The notes: a model not told the origin generated them from the letters alone. Shown: positions 33,575 to 45,621, counted from the stretch's first letter. The stretch: 64,000 bases of DNA from Pieris napi (GCF_905475465.1 NC_062240.1:5471001-5535000), one strand, 5' to 3'. Program-made: numbers and translations.

Positions 33575-35639
33575 TATAAATTATATTATTAAATTTAATT
33601 TTGTGATCTATGTATGTTTTAATTGTATACATTCTGAAATGTTTTAATTAATTATTTATTGTAAGAAGAAAAGCCTAATATTTTAATTTAAACTTTCATA
33701 TAATAAAGAACCGAGCGTTATAATTAATTTAGATTTAAAAACTAAGATTTCACAAGAAAGATTCCGGGTATGATATAGAAAAAAACTAAATGAGTGTTGC
33801 ACGCTAGATGGGGTGATAGTCTATCAGATTGGCCTGAAACCACCTGCACCATATCTGGCCATCATAACGTTTGTGGTAATCTCTACATCTTTATGAGCAC
33901 ATCTCTATTTAATGTTTTTTGTAACAATGCAACGTAAAATTATGGCATTGCGTGCTATTTGTTGCCAACATGTAAAAAATTCGATGTTATAAAATCCGTA
34001 CCAAACTTTTGCGTAACAAAATCAAGATATTATTTAAATAAAGATAATAATCGTCATAATCGTAGAACAATTTCGGATTTGAAAAAATCCAAAATCCACT
34101 TTTTATTATATTTGGATACTACATTGACTAAATATTACGGCTACATTAAAACAAATTTTCATGTGTTTTAAATTTTCAATTAATCAGTCAGTAAAGTGAC
34201 GGATTTGATAGACGCTCATTGATTTTTCTAGAAAACTGTGTAATTTAATGTTATTATTTTTATTTTGTTTCAAAAGAAACCCTTTTGTTTGCTTGTATGC
34301 CAATTTTCATTATCACAGAATATGAATTTAAAAAATTATGGCAAGAAACTAACATCATTATATAATTTTGAAATGGCTGCCCTGTAAAGTTTACTATTTC
34401 TCAGATCCGTCACTATTCTATGACTATGACGATTATAAAAGATTTTTTTTAATACGTTTTGGAACAGGCTTTTTAGTATTTACTTCAAAATACATATCTT
34501 GTCTTAACTCTCACAATATAGAGAAGTATAGGTAGTATATTCATCCTATGTTTTGAACCATCCAAATCTATGGGGAAATCAAAATGTCGCAGTTGCGTTA
34601 CCATTTCCAAATATAGAATTATCTGTAATTTTATATTCTATCGCATTGATAATAATCTACTTATTTAACTTGACGTTTTTGACAGCTATAATCGATTTAA
34701 CTTATCGAGAAATCGTTATGATTTATCTTGTTTGCGAGTTTCCATTATTACGCATATCACGCATTCCATTATTATATTTAATATATTTAATAAATAAAAT
34801 TATTGTTTTCTATTATTTATTAAAATAAATAGTATTCCACTTTGTGTTCCAGCGTCACATAATTTTTTTTAAAATAAATAATACCTATATTTTATTGATT
34901 ATATGTTATACTTCTATCATGCAGTATTATAAAGTAAACATGTCTATTTATTCAAAATGCGTACTTAAATTTTAATAATTTATTAAAGAACAACGGCGAT
35001 ACGATCTTCACCCCTATTATTTCTTCAATTCGATTAGCTATTAAGATAATATTCCGTTTATAGTCAGAATACCTCACGTTACAAACTTTTGTTATCGACC
35101 AACGTAAGTATAACACAGATCTGAGCATTCTCATGATGTATCGATTTCAATAAATCAAATTGCCAACTCGATAGTCCAGTATCGATTAGATCGATGAAAC
35201 ACCGATCGTTCGATTCCCGCTAAACCCATTCACTGGTCCATATTTGTCGTGTTCTTGATCATTCATTCGCACAGAGAAATCTGATACTGTGCAAGAATAG
35301 AATTGCATTTTTTACATAAAATATCAATTAAGACAATGACGAAACAGGTAGCTATCAGGTTACTACTCTAAGAAATAATATTAAGTTTAAATATCAATAA
35401 ATTATTGATATTATTTGCACTAAAAATGAATATTTTGTCATTTATTCTTCCCACTTGGTTGTGGTTGGAACTCTATTTCAAAGAAATAAACCTTATTCAT
35501 TCGTGAAGAAAAATAGTTAAAAAATCAGAGAGCGAAAAGTTCTACGGAATTTTTTGAAAAATTGCACATAGCAAATACCATATCAAAGTCACTATCAAAT
35601 CAGGCTAGATACTTTTACAGTGGGTAGCTTTTTTATTTG
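33575..35639. other. No gene recognised
   Basis: Very AT-rich. The 91-codon frame at 34553-34828 is hydrophobic but lacks an ATG start and any known motif. A box-B-like CGTTCGATTCCCG lies at 35206 without a partner A box. Confidence 0.35.
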
Positions 35640-36010
35640 ACATTTTATACAAGTTTATTCAAACACCGCGATAGGATCGCTGACGTTATCTTTCAATGCA
35701 ACGTTACCGCGAGCTCGGAGGCGATAGGATCTCGGGGCAGCCATTGCTAGTTAAACCAACCTGATAAGGGATCGGACCTGTGTGAGTGTCTGTTGCTGTG
35801 TGCGGGGTGGGGCGCGTAACCAAGCCAGTCACTCAATTTACGCGGCTAAAGAATGACGTCGAAAACGAGTTGTGCTCTCAAAAAAGTTATTTGAAGTGTA
35901 TTTTGACGTTTGTGATGTTATTGTGGCTACGGTACCTGAAACAGCTGGAGCTGGCGTGCGCTAGTGTCGCCGAGTTGCCGCCAGGCGGCGTGGACGACAA
36001 AATGTGTACG
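35640..36010 (+). promoter_or_regulatory. CpG-rich, promoter-like patch
   Basis: The strongest base-composition change outside the repeats. CpG and GATA-type motifs (GCGATAGGATCG, CGTTATC) are dense at 35660-35740, followed by a consensus donor T|GTGAGT at 35781/35782. Further down an ATG at 35915 opens 42 codons (MLLWLRYLKQLELACASVAE, then a PPGG stretch) with G/C-ending codons. It could be a 5' UTR exon plus donor, a short coding first exon, or an enhancer. I do not recognise the peptide. Confidence 0.3.
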
Positions 36011-36361
36011 CATTTCAATGTTTACATGCTTTTGTTTATTTAAAGGCTTTTATTACTTTTCTTATTGGAAAGTACTTCATACCATTAACCTTATTTATAT
36101 TATATTAAAAATATTTATGATAGATATTTTTGCATGCTTTAAGTATAGATTAGCAAAATTCTGTTTTTATTTATCTTTACCATTTCCTGACCATCTGAAT
36201 GGAAGTTTTTTTATATCAGATCACAGTTGATGCTGTTGTGATAAGATTAAGATTCACGTTTGTAGATTAGAATAATTTAATAATTCTAATTTTGGTTGAA
36301 ATAATACGTAAAAATGTTTGGTAAGAGTTTAATTTAGTAATACTTTCAATGTGGTATTAAA
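36011..36361. other. No gene recognised
   Basis: Return to AT-rich sequence immediately after the CpG-rich patch. Confidence 0.4.
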
Positions 36362-36591
36362 ACCTGGCCTCAAAATTCTACACCTGCTTAAATTTTTTTT
36401 ACATCAGCCTTCTGTACAAAAGACAAAAACACCTGTACACGTCGTCATTTAAGTGTCAGATATGCCTGATGTTTATGTTTCTTTATCTTACAAACAATTG
36501 TTAATAAAAAAGGAAAATTTGTGCTCAGCCAGGTTTGAACGCACGACCTCACCTTGAGAGTCGCCCCCTTAACTCCTAGGCCAACGCTGTT
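36362..36591 (-). repeat. Degenerate SINE
   Basis: Minus strand: AACAGCGTTGGCCTAGGAGT, GACTCTCAAGGTGAGGTCG and GTTCAAACCTGGCTGAGCAC. The 3' half is barely recognisable (GGCTGATGTAA...TTGAGGCC). Confidence 0.6.
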
Positions 36592-39500
36592 ATAGATAAA
36601 ATACACACAGTTTATTATTATGTGACTGCGTATAATTTAAACATTATAGATGCATATCTACATATTTAATCTATGTCACCAGATAAAATATCTCTTTCAA
36701 TGACACGACTGACAACTGCGAATTACGACATTCAGTTGAAATTCCCGCCGCGTGTGGCTCGTTACCTATTTTGACAGCAGATGTCAATGTCAAACCAGTT
36801 TAGAATTGACTTGTATGATAATAGTTGAAACTTTTTATACACGGTGTAAGCTTAACGAGTATTACAACTCATAGACAGTGATGTTTCATGTTTATTTTTA
36901 AACATAATATTGCTTATTTTATTATTCGTTTTGCAAACTTAATATACGGTCTTGACCTTGAGTTGAATTGTTGCATTTTTGTATATTTATAAATTCAGCT
37001 AATTATAGCACTATCTGGCAAGGCAATAATTAATATTTTTAAGATTTTTAGAATTAGATCTTTTTTGCCAACTTCACACAAACAAAGCCACGGCAGTCTT
37101 GAATTCTAAAACCACAGAATAAACACACATCCGTATTCCATTCGTTACTCTATACAGATAAAAAATGACGTGTGCGCTAGTGAATGGGGTCCCGACGAAG
37201 CTCCCGATCTACTGATAACAGTGGGGGGTAAGGGTGGCGTTATCTTGACGAGATTTCACGTTCATTATCAACTGCGGCGGTGATAGGGTGTTTCATTGTT
37301 GCCTATGCGGGCAAAACTTGGGCAAAAAGATCGAAAATATAAGTTTTAGTGTCAAATATAGTTTTGCGTGTCAATAGATGGCGCTATTTACCGTTGAATA
37401 CCTATTTTCTTCGAAATAATTCTTTAAGTATTTTTGTAATTGTAAATGTAATAATTTAATATTGTGTTTAAGGTTCTATAATCTTTAATTTTATGTGTGA
37501 GTTGCAACGCGAGTCAATATTTTAAAATTAAGTCACAATTGCTAGGATTCACGTTTACAGAAAAACATTCCTTAACATTCAAACTTTGACAACAGTTTAT
37601 CGTCTTGTCCGCATAAAATATAAAATAAAAAATCTATCATCTGCATTGTATTCATACAAAAAGCAATATTTTTATTCCGTACAAAAAATCCCACGATCTG
37701 ATAGGACTAAAGCATTGCGCTCAAGATATGAGCTAGCGATAGGCTTCGATTCCCGCCCGATGTTTGAGATAACATGTTTTGGGAATAAACCTCCCGTATT
37801 ATTAACAATAGAATTATAGCCGGTCTAGACTTAATAGGAACATAAATTTGACGAAATCAAGAATACGTTTTCCCTCTTGAAATATTACAAAATTTTTATT
37901 TTAGTGCGACGTACGTTTGTAGTGTGTATTATGTTGAGTATAGGTCTCGGGCTAAAGGCTGCGGACAAAGCAAAATATATTACTAAACGCGCGATCGCTC
38001 GCAGCCCGTGGCTAACCCCTCGCTGCACTGCTACACATTTAATTCATGAGCTATATACATAATTGTGTTCCTACAATGTCATATTAAAAAAGATTGAGTT
38101 ATGACCTTGATAATGAATACAAACAAACGGATAGTACGAGTCCTAAAGAACTGTGGCACGTTTCGTTTGACTGTCATTGGTCGAAAGGCGTGTGAACAAA
38201 GGTAAATTTAGTGAAACATCTAATTAAACTTACCAGCATATGCTTTCTTAATATATACCCCAACGGACAAGTGTCAAAAACACAGAAACAAAAATATATC
38301 GATCTATTCATTGATAAGTAAAACATCCATGTTGCATGTTTAAAAAAATACAATAAAATATGTTGTTACAAATGTTACACACATACATATCAATTATACT
38401 AATACATAGAATCACAAGGAAGGAAAATAGTTCGAACTTAGGTTGAAAAGATATACCTATAAGATTCTATTTCGTAATTGGAAGCTATCGTAATATCAGT
38501 AAATAACAATTTACTAATATAATAATATTTGCATTTCTTCAGAACGATTTAAGTATTCAATATTCTTCTACGTCGCAATAATCTGTGCGATTTAATTACA
38601 TATTTTGTCCTGTTTCATATAAAAGGTTAGTGGTATTATTGTAGCAAACATTTGCATGTATATCGATGCCTACACGTTTTACGTATCGCAAATATAAAAC
38701 AAATTTATATGTATCGTAGCCCAAGGACTATATTATGTATGTTATCCGCAACTGATAGTTACCAACATATTGATAATAGGTGTATAAAATTATGTTGACA
38801 GTTAAAATAAAAATGGAGTCGTAGTAGAAAAAAAATACGTATTAGCCATAGATGGCGCCTATCATATTTTACAGCTTACCTGTTCTTCGGGCACCATCCA
38901 AAATATTTATTTAAAAATATAAATATTGTAAATAAATAGGTTAAATATAGTTAGTATAATAATTATCATAATTTAAGATATCAATCGTACAAATAATATC
39001 TGTCTAATTATAAATAAAAACGCGGGCGTTGTCTCTTTTCACCACAGGATAAAATCTATTTATTCCCGAGATGAATAAATGTAATTAAAGCAGTGTAACT
39101 TAACTTAACAGTGTCAATTGACTTCGTTGCTACGAATATATTTTGGAAGTAAGGTTTAGATTCCAAAACTAACGCTGAGATTGACCCCGTAGATATAAGA
39201 AAGAAGAAGAAAGCAGTATACTAAAAGTCTTCGCTAACTTTTTGAGGCTTTTGAAACCCTGAAAAGATAATGACGTAGATAAGTTTACTAAATAAATAAA
39301 TTATAAAACAGAAGGCCTATAAAGATTATGAATGAAAAGGACATTAGAATTTCTGAGTCTAATATTACCTATAGTTTATATTGGCTACGTTACGGCCTGT
39401 ATACGCGAAATGTAAGCACAATAGACGTTTATTTCCTTATCTTATCTCGCCGTACAGACGGAAATGACAACATTATTTCGATGGCAGATACGTTCAAGTA

Positions 39501-39709
39501 AATTGCCACGAATATCATTAAAATTAACTGAATTTTAATTTAAATAGGTTGAGATAGCGCGATAAGAAGTTAACACACAATAACTCAAGCGATAACTTAA
39601 ATGTGTAGTTCTGTGGCTGTGCACTAAACTTAAAAACAAAATTATCATCACATGTGTCATTTCCCACTATGCGTCATCTGTCAATTGTCAAGCGTACTTG
39701 TTTTCTACT
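36592..39709. other. Longest stretch without recognised gene or repeat
   Basis: Holds CTCF-like AGATGGCGCT (37376-37385) and AGATGGCGCC (38850-38859), and a GATA-rich, less AT-rich patch at 37180-37310 (GGGTGGCGTTATCTTGACG, CTGCGGCGGTGATAGG). No exon could be identified. Confidence 0.35.
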
Positions 39710-40101
39710 GAAAATGAAAATGAAAAATGAAAAAATATTTATTCAATCACTTACAATGATAACAACATGTGGCTGGAGCCTCCATTTAAGTATGTATAAT
39801 ATACTTGTGTTTGGAGTATCCGCTCTTCCTAGGTACACTTAATTAGGTATGTAAGTTTAGACAAAAGGGAATAATATTACAAAAACAAAACAATATTTAT
39901 ACAAGTTAAAAGATGCATCGTGTATGAGTGATAAATTGAGGGGTGTTCGTTGTATTCAGTTAAGTGTATGTTGATGTGTGAGAGTGTAAGTGTGTGTGAG
40001 TGAGTGTGTATGAGGTATGTGTGTATATGTCTGTATCATATGTTTGAGTGTGTGTGTTCTTTTAGAGTGTAAGATAAAAGTAGACTTTAGAATAGTAATT
40101 C

Positions 40102-43083
40102 TTAGATAATAGATTCAACTTCTTCATAGGTTTGAGTTTTTAACCAACAATTTATAGTTATTTTACATTTATATTTATTCATATTATATAGATTTAATTC
40201 CTTGTTTAATTTATTATATAAGTTAGCAGACTGGTAGCAGTACTGTCTATGAGCATATTTAGTTTTAAAAGTTGGTAAAGGTGCCACATTATGCCTTCTA
40301 CGTCTGTTCAAAATACTAGGATCATATCCAATATGTCGATGGGTTCTAAGAGTAGTTTGCAGTACATACAACTTACGTACTGACAGAAGATCGCTAACCG
40401 CATATAACATTTCCGTAGGGAATCTGTATGGCTTAAAATGGATAACTTTGAGTAGTGACCTTTGTGCTCTCTCCAGTTCCAGGAATTTTGTTTTAATGGC
40501 ACCACCCCAGGCCGGAATGCAGTATATTAATATTGACTGCGCAAGAGCAGTATAAATTTGTTTTAGGAGGGCCGAGTCAGCTACGTGTCTTAGATTTTTA
40601 AATAACCATATGAGTTTTCTTACTCTAGCCATAACTAGCTCTATATGATCGCGCCATGATAGGCGTTGGTCTACCATAGTACCCAGGTATCTTACGCAGT
40701 TTTGCCGCTTAATAAAATCGCATGAGCATATTATAGAATGAGGTGAGCCACAAGTATGTATTTGAATAGCAAACGTCGGAGGTGGTTGAGAGGAGTTATA
40801 ATTGGAGAAGCATACATAGTTAGTTTTAGAGGTATTGAGGGTCAAAAGGTTATCGCTGAGCCACTTAGCTATTCTTGCAAGGCCCTTTTGGGAATTATTT
40901 TTAACAGCCTCCCAGGTGTCAGCTACAAAAACGACAGCAGTGTCGTCAGCATAAGTGAACATTGTTCCCTCTTCTATATCCATGTTACATAAATTATTAA
41001 TATATACAAGGAATAGAGTGGGCCCCAATACACTTCCTTGCGGAACTCCGAAGGTGATTTCACATTGTTCACTTTGGTGTTTTCCTATTTTTACACTCTG
41101 TTTTCGATTGCATAAATAGTCTTTGAATAATTTCAAGGGAATTCCTCTTATGCCTATTTTCTCCAACTTGTCGATAAGGTCTGTAATTGATACTGAGTCA
41201 AATGCCTTTTTCATATCCAAAAACACTGCAGCACATTTTTTGTTTTTATCCACAGCATTAGTAATAAGCGATGTGAGATCCAACACGGCATCTTCTGTCG
41301 ATAAATCCCGTCTAAAGCCATATTGACTTGGGGAGAGGATATTAAATGTATTAAGGTAGTTCATTAAACGTTTATTAATTATTTTCTCCAGTATTTTGGC
41401 AATAGGTGGTAAAACAGAAATAGGCCTGTAATTGCTTATATCCGTTTTATCATCTCCTTTGTACACTGGGGTAACTACAGCGATTTTCAGTGCATCTGGA
41501 AAGACACCTTGAGCAAAGCATAGATTGATCAAATGAACAATAATAGGGACAATTATATCAGCAGTTAGCTTTAAGAATTGGGTAGGAATGCCATCCCAGC
41601 CTGGAGCACTATTTGATTTTAACCCCATCAGGACATTAAGAACCTCATCATTGTCAGTATCTCTTAATACAAATGAAGTTAAGTGAGGATAATTCGAAGT
41701 AGTTTTGTCAGAACAATTGTATGCGGGTTGTTGTGCAAGGATACCTTCTGCTAGTGATTTGCCAACTTGGGTAAAATATTGATTACAATGATCTATAGAC
41801 TCTTGTGCTGTTTCTTTACAGTGGAGCAGTTCGTAATTGTCGCTTTTATTTTTATTCCGATTTGTAATATTGTTGACAGTTTGCCATAATTTTTTTGAGT
41901 TGTTTTTATTTAGAATTAGTTGCTGTTTATTATAATTTCTTTTTAGGTTTCTGATTAATTTATTACAATAATTTCGATATCTACGGTAAGTTATTTTTAA
42001 AATTTCATTATCAGGGTCTAATTTTAGCTTTTTCTGCATGTTATTCCTATTTCTGACACATCGTAAAATGCCCAAAGTCATCCATGGCTTAACTACACGA
42101 TATTTGCATGTAATGATCTTAGTGACTGTATGTAAATCTAAGGTTTGTCTTATTTTACTTAGTAAGAGCTCTATAATCATGTTGGGGTTGTTTAATGAAG
42201 TTAAGTCAGCCACCAATGTGCTATCTCTTAGAGTAGCTATCGCCTTATCGTAATCAATGAATGTTTTTGTCTTAGTGGAAGCACCTGACTTTGGTATATT
42301 GGAGAGCCTTAAGAATATGGTGGAGTGATCAGTGACAGAAGTATTTATTACATTTATATTTGCGGAATGTTTATTTTTGTCTAGTCTCAGCATAAAGTGA
42401 TCCAGACAATTACCATACCGTGTAGGTAGTACATGGCCAGGTAGCAAGCCGTGCATAGCCAGCATGTTTAAATAGTAAAGCCGGTTATTACGCTCCTGCT
42501 GCGGAGCATCATTTCTGTCAATCAGGTTAATGTTAATATCCCCGGTTATAATTAAATTAATACAATTTTTCAAAGATGTTAAATGTCGGTCTAATGAGTC
42601 CGTGAAGGGCTCGGAATTAGTATGTGAAGGGGACCGGTATATTCCTAGCACGGTAACTCCACAAAATAAAATTTGGAGGCAGGATGCATGTGTTAGAATA
42701 ATTTCTTTGACATTGACACTGTGTTTTCTAGAAACATAGATAACAACACCATCACATTGGTTTATATGGTTTGTAGTCGAATAAGAAGTGTAGTTCTCCA
42801 TTTGGGGTATTGGTTTATCACTATCTATTCTACATTCAGTTAAAATTATCAAATCTGCTTCAAAATTAAGCTGGGCAAGGGTGAGTTGGAAATCATCTAA
42901 CTTGCTGTATACCGACACAATATTCTGAGAAATTATTTTTAAATCATTTTTATGAAATTTAGGGGATTGGTTACATATGTCATGAACATCACATAAGCTA
43001 GAATTAGCCACCTCACTATTGTCAATTTCTGTTATCAATGAGATTACGTTATCCATAATTGGATGGAATTTTAAATAAACCAT
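40102..43083 (-). CDS. LINE ORF2: endonuclease and reverse transcriptase
   Basis: Encodes 993 residues without an internal stop. Residues 48-255 form an apurinic-type endonuclease: SQN (52-54), L-T-E-C with E83, YRSPS (149-153), GDIN (181-184) and TDH (251-253) as the usual SDH. Residues 485-815 form the reverse transcriptase: APGWDGIP (493-500), SNYRPISVLP (550-559), FLDMKKAFD with D623, GVPQGSVLGP (679-688), YADD (711-714) and the thumb motif YLG...LSW (799-810). The protein would nick the target and copy its own RNA from the nick (target-primed reverse transcription), acting in the nucleus as an RNP. The first ATG leaves about 50 residues before the endonuclease core, normal for the group. 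All catalytic residues appear intact, but ORF1 is truncated, so this copy could only supply ORF2 in trans if it is transcribed at all. Confidence 0.92.
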   Translation of the reverse strand: MVYLKFHPIMDNVISLITEIDNSEVANSSLCDVHDICNQSPKFHKNDLKIISQNIVSVYSKLDDFQLTLAQLNFEADLIILTECRIDSDKPIPQMENYTSYSTTNHINQCDGVVIYVSRKHSVNVKEIILTHASCLQILFCGVTVLGIYRSPSHTNSEPFTDSLDRHLTSLKNCINLIITGDININLIDRNDAPQQERNNRLYYLNMLAMHGLLPGHVLPTRYGNCLDHFMLRLDKNKHSANINVINTSVTDHSTIFLRLSNIPKSGASTKTKTFIDYDKAIATLRDSTLVADLTSLNNPNMIIELLLSKIRQTLDLHTVTKIITCKYRVVKPWMTLGILRCVRNRNNMQKKLKLDPDNEILKITYRRYRNYCNKLIRNLKRNYNKQQLILNKNNSKKLWQTVNNITNRNKNKSDNYELLHCKETAQESIDHCNQYFTQVGKSLAEGILAQQPAYNCSDKTTSNYPHLTSFVLRDTDNDEVLNVLMGLKSNSAPGWDGIPTQFLKLTADIIVPIIVHLINLCFAQGVFPDALKIAVVTPVYKGDDKTDISNYRPISVLPPIAKILEKIINKRLMNYLNTFNILSPSQYGFRRDLSTEDAVLDLTSLITNAVDKNKKCAAVFLDMKKAFDSVSITDLIDKLEKIGIRGIPLKLFKDYLCNRKQSVKIGKHQSEQCEITFGVPQGSVLGPTLFLVYINNLCNMDIEEGTMFTYADDTAVVFVADTWEAVKNNSQKGLARIAKWLSDNLLTLNTSKTNYVCFSNYNSSQPPPTFAIQIHTCGSPHSIICSCDFIKRQNCVRYLGTMVDQRLSWRDHIELVMARVRKLIWLFKNLRHVADSALLKQIYTALAQSILIYCIPAWGGAIKTKFLELERAQRSLLKVIHFKPYRFPTEMLYAVSDLLSVRKLYVLQTTLRTHRHIGYDPSILNRRRRHNVAPLPTFKTKYAHRQYCYQSANLYNKLNKELNLYNMNKYKCKITINCWLKTQTYEEVESII

Positions 43084-43459
43084 TCATTTTATTAGCTTGT
43101 TGGTTATGAAGTGTGTTAAATAGTCTACTTATTATGAAAGTATCGCGTACTGATAATGTGTGAATATGTTTGGAGAAGGTGTGTGTGTAGTAGTGTAGGG
43201 CCGAATCCAAGCCTTTGTTAATAAAGTATTTATGTGTCTTGGTAGTAGTAATGAGTAATGTGTGTACAATCGGGAACAAAATTTGATAAAAGAATAACAT
43301 AAGATATTTTACTATGTAGTTAAAAAGATGTGGTTTGGGTGTTATTGGGGCAATATGTAAAACTAGTATGAAATAACATAATATGGTAAAACAAAAATAT
43401 AAAATGGGCCGAGCAAGCAAAGACAGAGAGAGATAACAAGGTTCAAGAATTAAGTCTAG

Positions 43460-43796
43460 TCATTGCTCTCCTAGTAGTTTTTGGACGATTGCTTCATTAT
43501 TTATAGTGATAATGGGTGAATTTTCAGATTTTCTGACGTAGACACGGCCATAGGAAGTCCAGCAAAACTTATAAGATTTTGATCTCATTAGATCTCTAGC
43601 AAGGAAGTACAGCCGAGCCCTGGAGGCGGTCAGCTGTTCTGCTACGTAGACAGGGATATTTTCTTGACCTTGTGATTTTAATCCTAGGTGTTTAGCTCGT
43701 AATTTATCCTTGTTCTTCAAGTTGTATGTTTTACAGGCCTGTAGAAACTTCATTTTTAATAAGGTAGTGCTTAATTCGAAAGATTCTACTATTCTA
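43460..43796 (-). pseudogene. LINE ORF1 C-terminal domain (5'-truncated)
   Basis: The frame is open from the truncation point and reads SFELSTTLLKMKFLQACKTY, then HLGLKSQGQE, VYVAEQLTASRARLYFLARD, KFCWTSYGRVYVRKSE and a stop at 43460. This resembles the FP-type C-terminal domain (vocabulary: LT...R, [FY]-x-W, G-R-V-x-V-R-[KR]-S) found in ORF1 proteins of CR1-like elements, which bind RNA or other ORF1 chains. The PHD-finger and coiled-coil parts expected upstream are absent. The first ATG (43753) is internal to the domain and not a genuine start. Confidence 0.75.
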
Positions 43797-43804
43797 TTTC
43801 TACT

Positions 43805-45019
43805 ATATTATGACTTTATAAATACATACTATGGCTGAATTGTTTATATATTTAGTATATACATATATGTATATATATAACAGTTTATATATGTATGATA
43901 TTAGATTTCTACAAGCCCATTCAAGACCAAACCAATGTTTTTTTGTAAAGGATAAATTAAATGCCTGACTTGCGTATACTTCCACACTAGAGGGTCTAAA
44001 GTTTTTCAGTATATATATACAGTATATTAATACTCAGTATTTAACGATATTTTATTTGTCGATAAAAGTCGAGTCACTATTTATAGACAAAAGAAAACAA
44101 TTGAACAATTGTATTTATAAAAAAAAGCAAATTTAGTTCATTTTCCGCAAATGGTATCGTAGTTATTTAGAATTAAAGTCGTCTTTACGGTAGTAAAAGG
44201 ATAAAATAAAAAGGCTTTGATATAATTTATTCAGAGTGGGCTGGCCAGATCACGAGTTTAATTGATTTGGGATCAGCGGGCGTGGCCGGCGAAAGGTCGC
44301 CGTTCGATTCCTGTCATAAAGTGACGTCGTTGCCCGATTTTCACGAATACTCGGTTGATTGAGATGTAAATACAATATGATTAAAAAAAATACAAACAAA
44401 TTGATTCCGTTTGTTTTACTTAAGTTGTATAAAAAAAGATTCATATTGTTATTAGTTGAAAGAATTCAAAAAACGTAAAATACGAATCTTTGGCTATTCT
44501 CCTTTATAATTTATTTTAATTAACAACAGCATTATCTGTGTAGTTTCTAATACACTATCTATGTAGCAGTTACGAACAAGTTATCAGAGAAATATGTGCA
44601 CATAAAAATTCAAGTAACCTAAATATGTGAATCCTTATCTGTAATGCGGGTGCTATCGTTAAGCGATAATATTATCCTTCAGGGCGTAAAACTAGACAGT
44701 TTTAAAAGCTAGTTTAATTTAATTATCTAAAGATTGAGGCAGAATGTGATATTCCTGTATCACCTCATCCGTCGTTCAACTACTGGGGATCAGAAAAAAA
44801 CAAAAGACGTATAGTGCGTTTAATTGTGATTGGACATAAGACATGACGTGACGCTTCTCAATGCAGGTTGGACAAGAGATTCTGTTAACCAATCACAATC
44901 AAACGAAACGCGATTTTTTGCGTACTAACAACAATTTAGAAGAGAGTTTAGTATAGACTATATCTTGTGTGTACTTTGATTTACTGGGATTATATTCCAT
45001 TCTTCCTCAATAAAAAGGA
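43805..45019. other. No gene recognised
   Basis: TA-rich run at 43845-43885. At 44235-44330 a tRNA-box-B-like CCGTTCGATTCCTG sits in a GC-richer spot but no A box pairs with it. Confidence 0.4.
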
Positions 45020-45112
45020 TCAAGTTTAAACGGCCGACAACGCATTTGCCTTTGGCAGTGTGCTAGGTCACTTAACATCGGTTTACCTCAGTTCTATAAA
45101 AAGATTCGAACA
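45020..45112 (+). mobile_element. Decayed LINE tail
   Basis: CAAGTTTAAACGGCCGACAA, CGCATTTGCC, GGCAGTGTGCTAGG and TCACTTAACATCGGTTTACC then TTCTATAAAAA follow the 2020-2366 family with several deletions. Confidence 0.55.
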
Positions 45113-45548
45113 TTTCGTATGTATAATAGTTTTTACGTTTCCATAAATTAATGTAATTTTTCGATTTTCATATTTGTACCGTAGAATTGATGTTCGCAGG
45201 TCGCGACCCATAAATTATTAAAAAATTCAACGCAGCCACCAAAATGAGCACTTTAATATTAAATTAATGTATGTAAAGCGTGTTCATTTATATTGCATAA
45301 ATTACATTTTATAAAATAGAAATAAAGTTATGGGTTCGTAATTTTTTAACGTATTTTATTTCTAATTAATATTATCATATCTACTACTTTTGATTTTTTA
45401 ATGAATATAAAGCGAAGCAAAAAAGAAAAAATTAAGTTGAAACTCAACCTTCATGGATCCTTCGAGAAATTCTCCTTGGTTATTTATTTAAACAAACATA
45501 AACTACAGAGGAAACCCCTAATAAGTCCAATTGTACTCTTTTAACTGC
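45113..45548. other. No gene recognised
   Basis: AT-rich, no family match. Confidence 0.4.
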
Positions 45549-45621
45549 AATACTCTTTTGTCTCTATCTGTCAAATTGTGTTTACACTGTGATGAAAAGA
45601 GATAGATACGCACTTTAGTGA
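45549..45621 (-). repeat. Short dispersed repeat, inverted copy of 21.8 kb
   Basis: Minus strand CACTAAAGTGCGTATCTATC, TCTTTTCATCACAGTGTAAA and CACAATTTGACAGATAGAGA align with 21787-21865. Confidence 0.6.

Larger units (their letters stand above)
39710..43796 (-). mobile_element. LINE of the CR1/L2/Daphne group, 5'-truncated
   Basis: About 4.1 kb on the minus strand: ORF1 C-terminus, 376-bp spacer, intact ORF2, then a 390-bp 3' UTR with a CA-rich section, ending in TGAATAAATATTTTTTCA and short CATTTT repeats. A hexamer-like tail and an FP-type ORF1 domain fit the CR1/L2/Daphne branch of the Jockey superfamily; the exact clade is inference. TTTCTACT at 39702-39709 and again at 43797-43804 may be the target duplication. 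The intact ORF2 indicates a young insertion. Confidence 0.85.

Noticed and set aside
34553..34828. 91-codon hydrophobic frame
   Set aside because: No ATG start, AT-driven Ile/Leu/Tyr bias, no motif.
35195..35230. Box-B-like CGTTCGATTCCCG
   Set aside because: No matching A box or cloverleaf pairing found.
37700..37770. Box-B-like CTTCGATTCCCGCC
   Set aside because: First base of box B altered and no tRNA fold seen.
43049..43420. 123-codon hydrophobic frame between LINE ORF1 and ORF2 (minus strand)
   Set aside because: Lies in the ORF1-ORF2 spacer, overlaps the start of ORF2 in another frame, and is rich in residues expected from AT-rich sequence; CR1-like elements have no third ORF here.
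44235..44330. Possible tRNA/SINE (CCGTTCGATTCCTG)
   Set aside because: No convincing A box, no SINE body blocks downstream.
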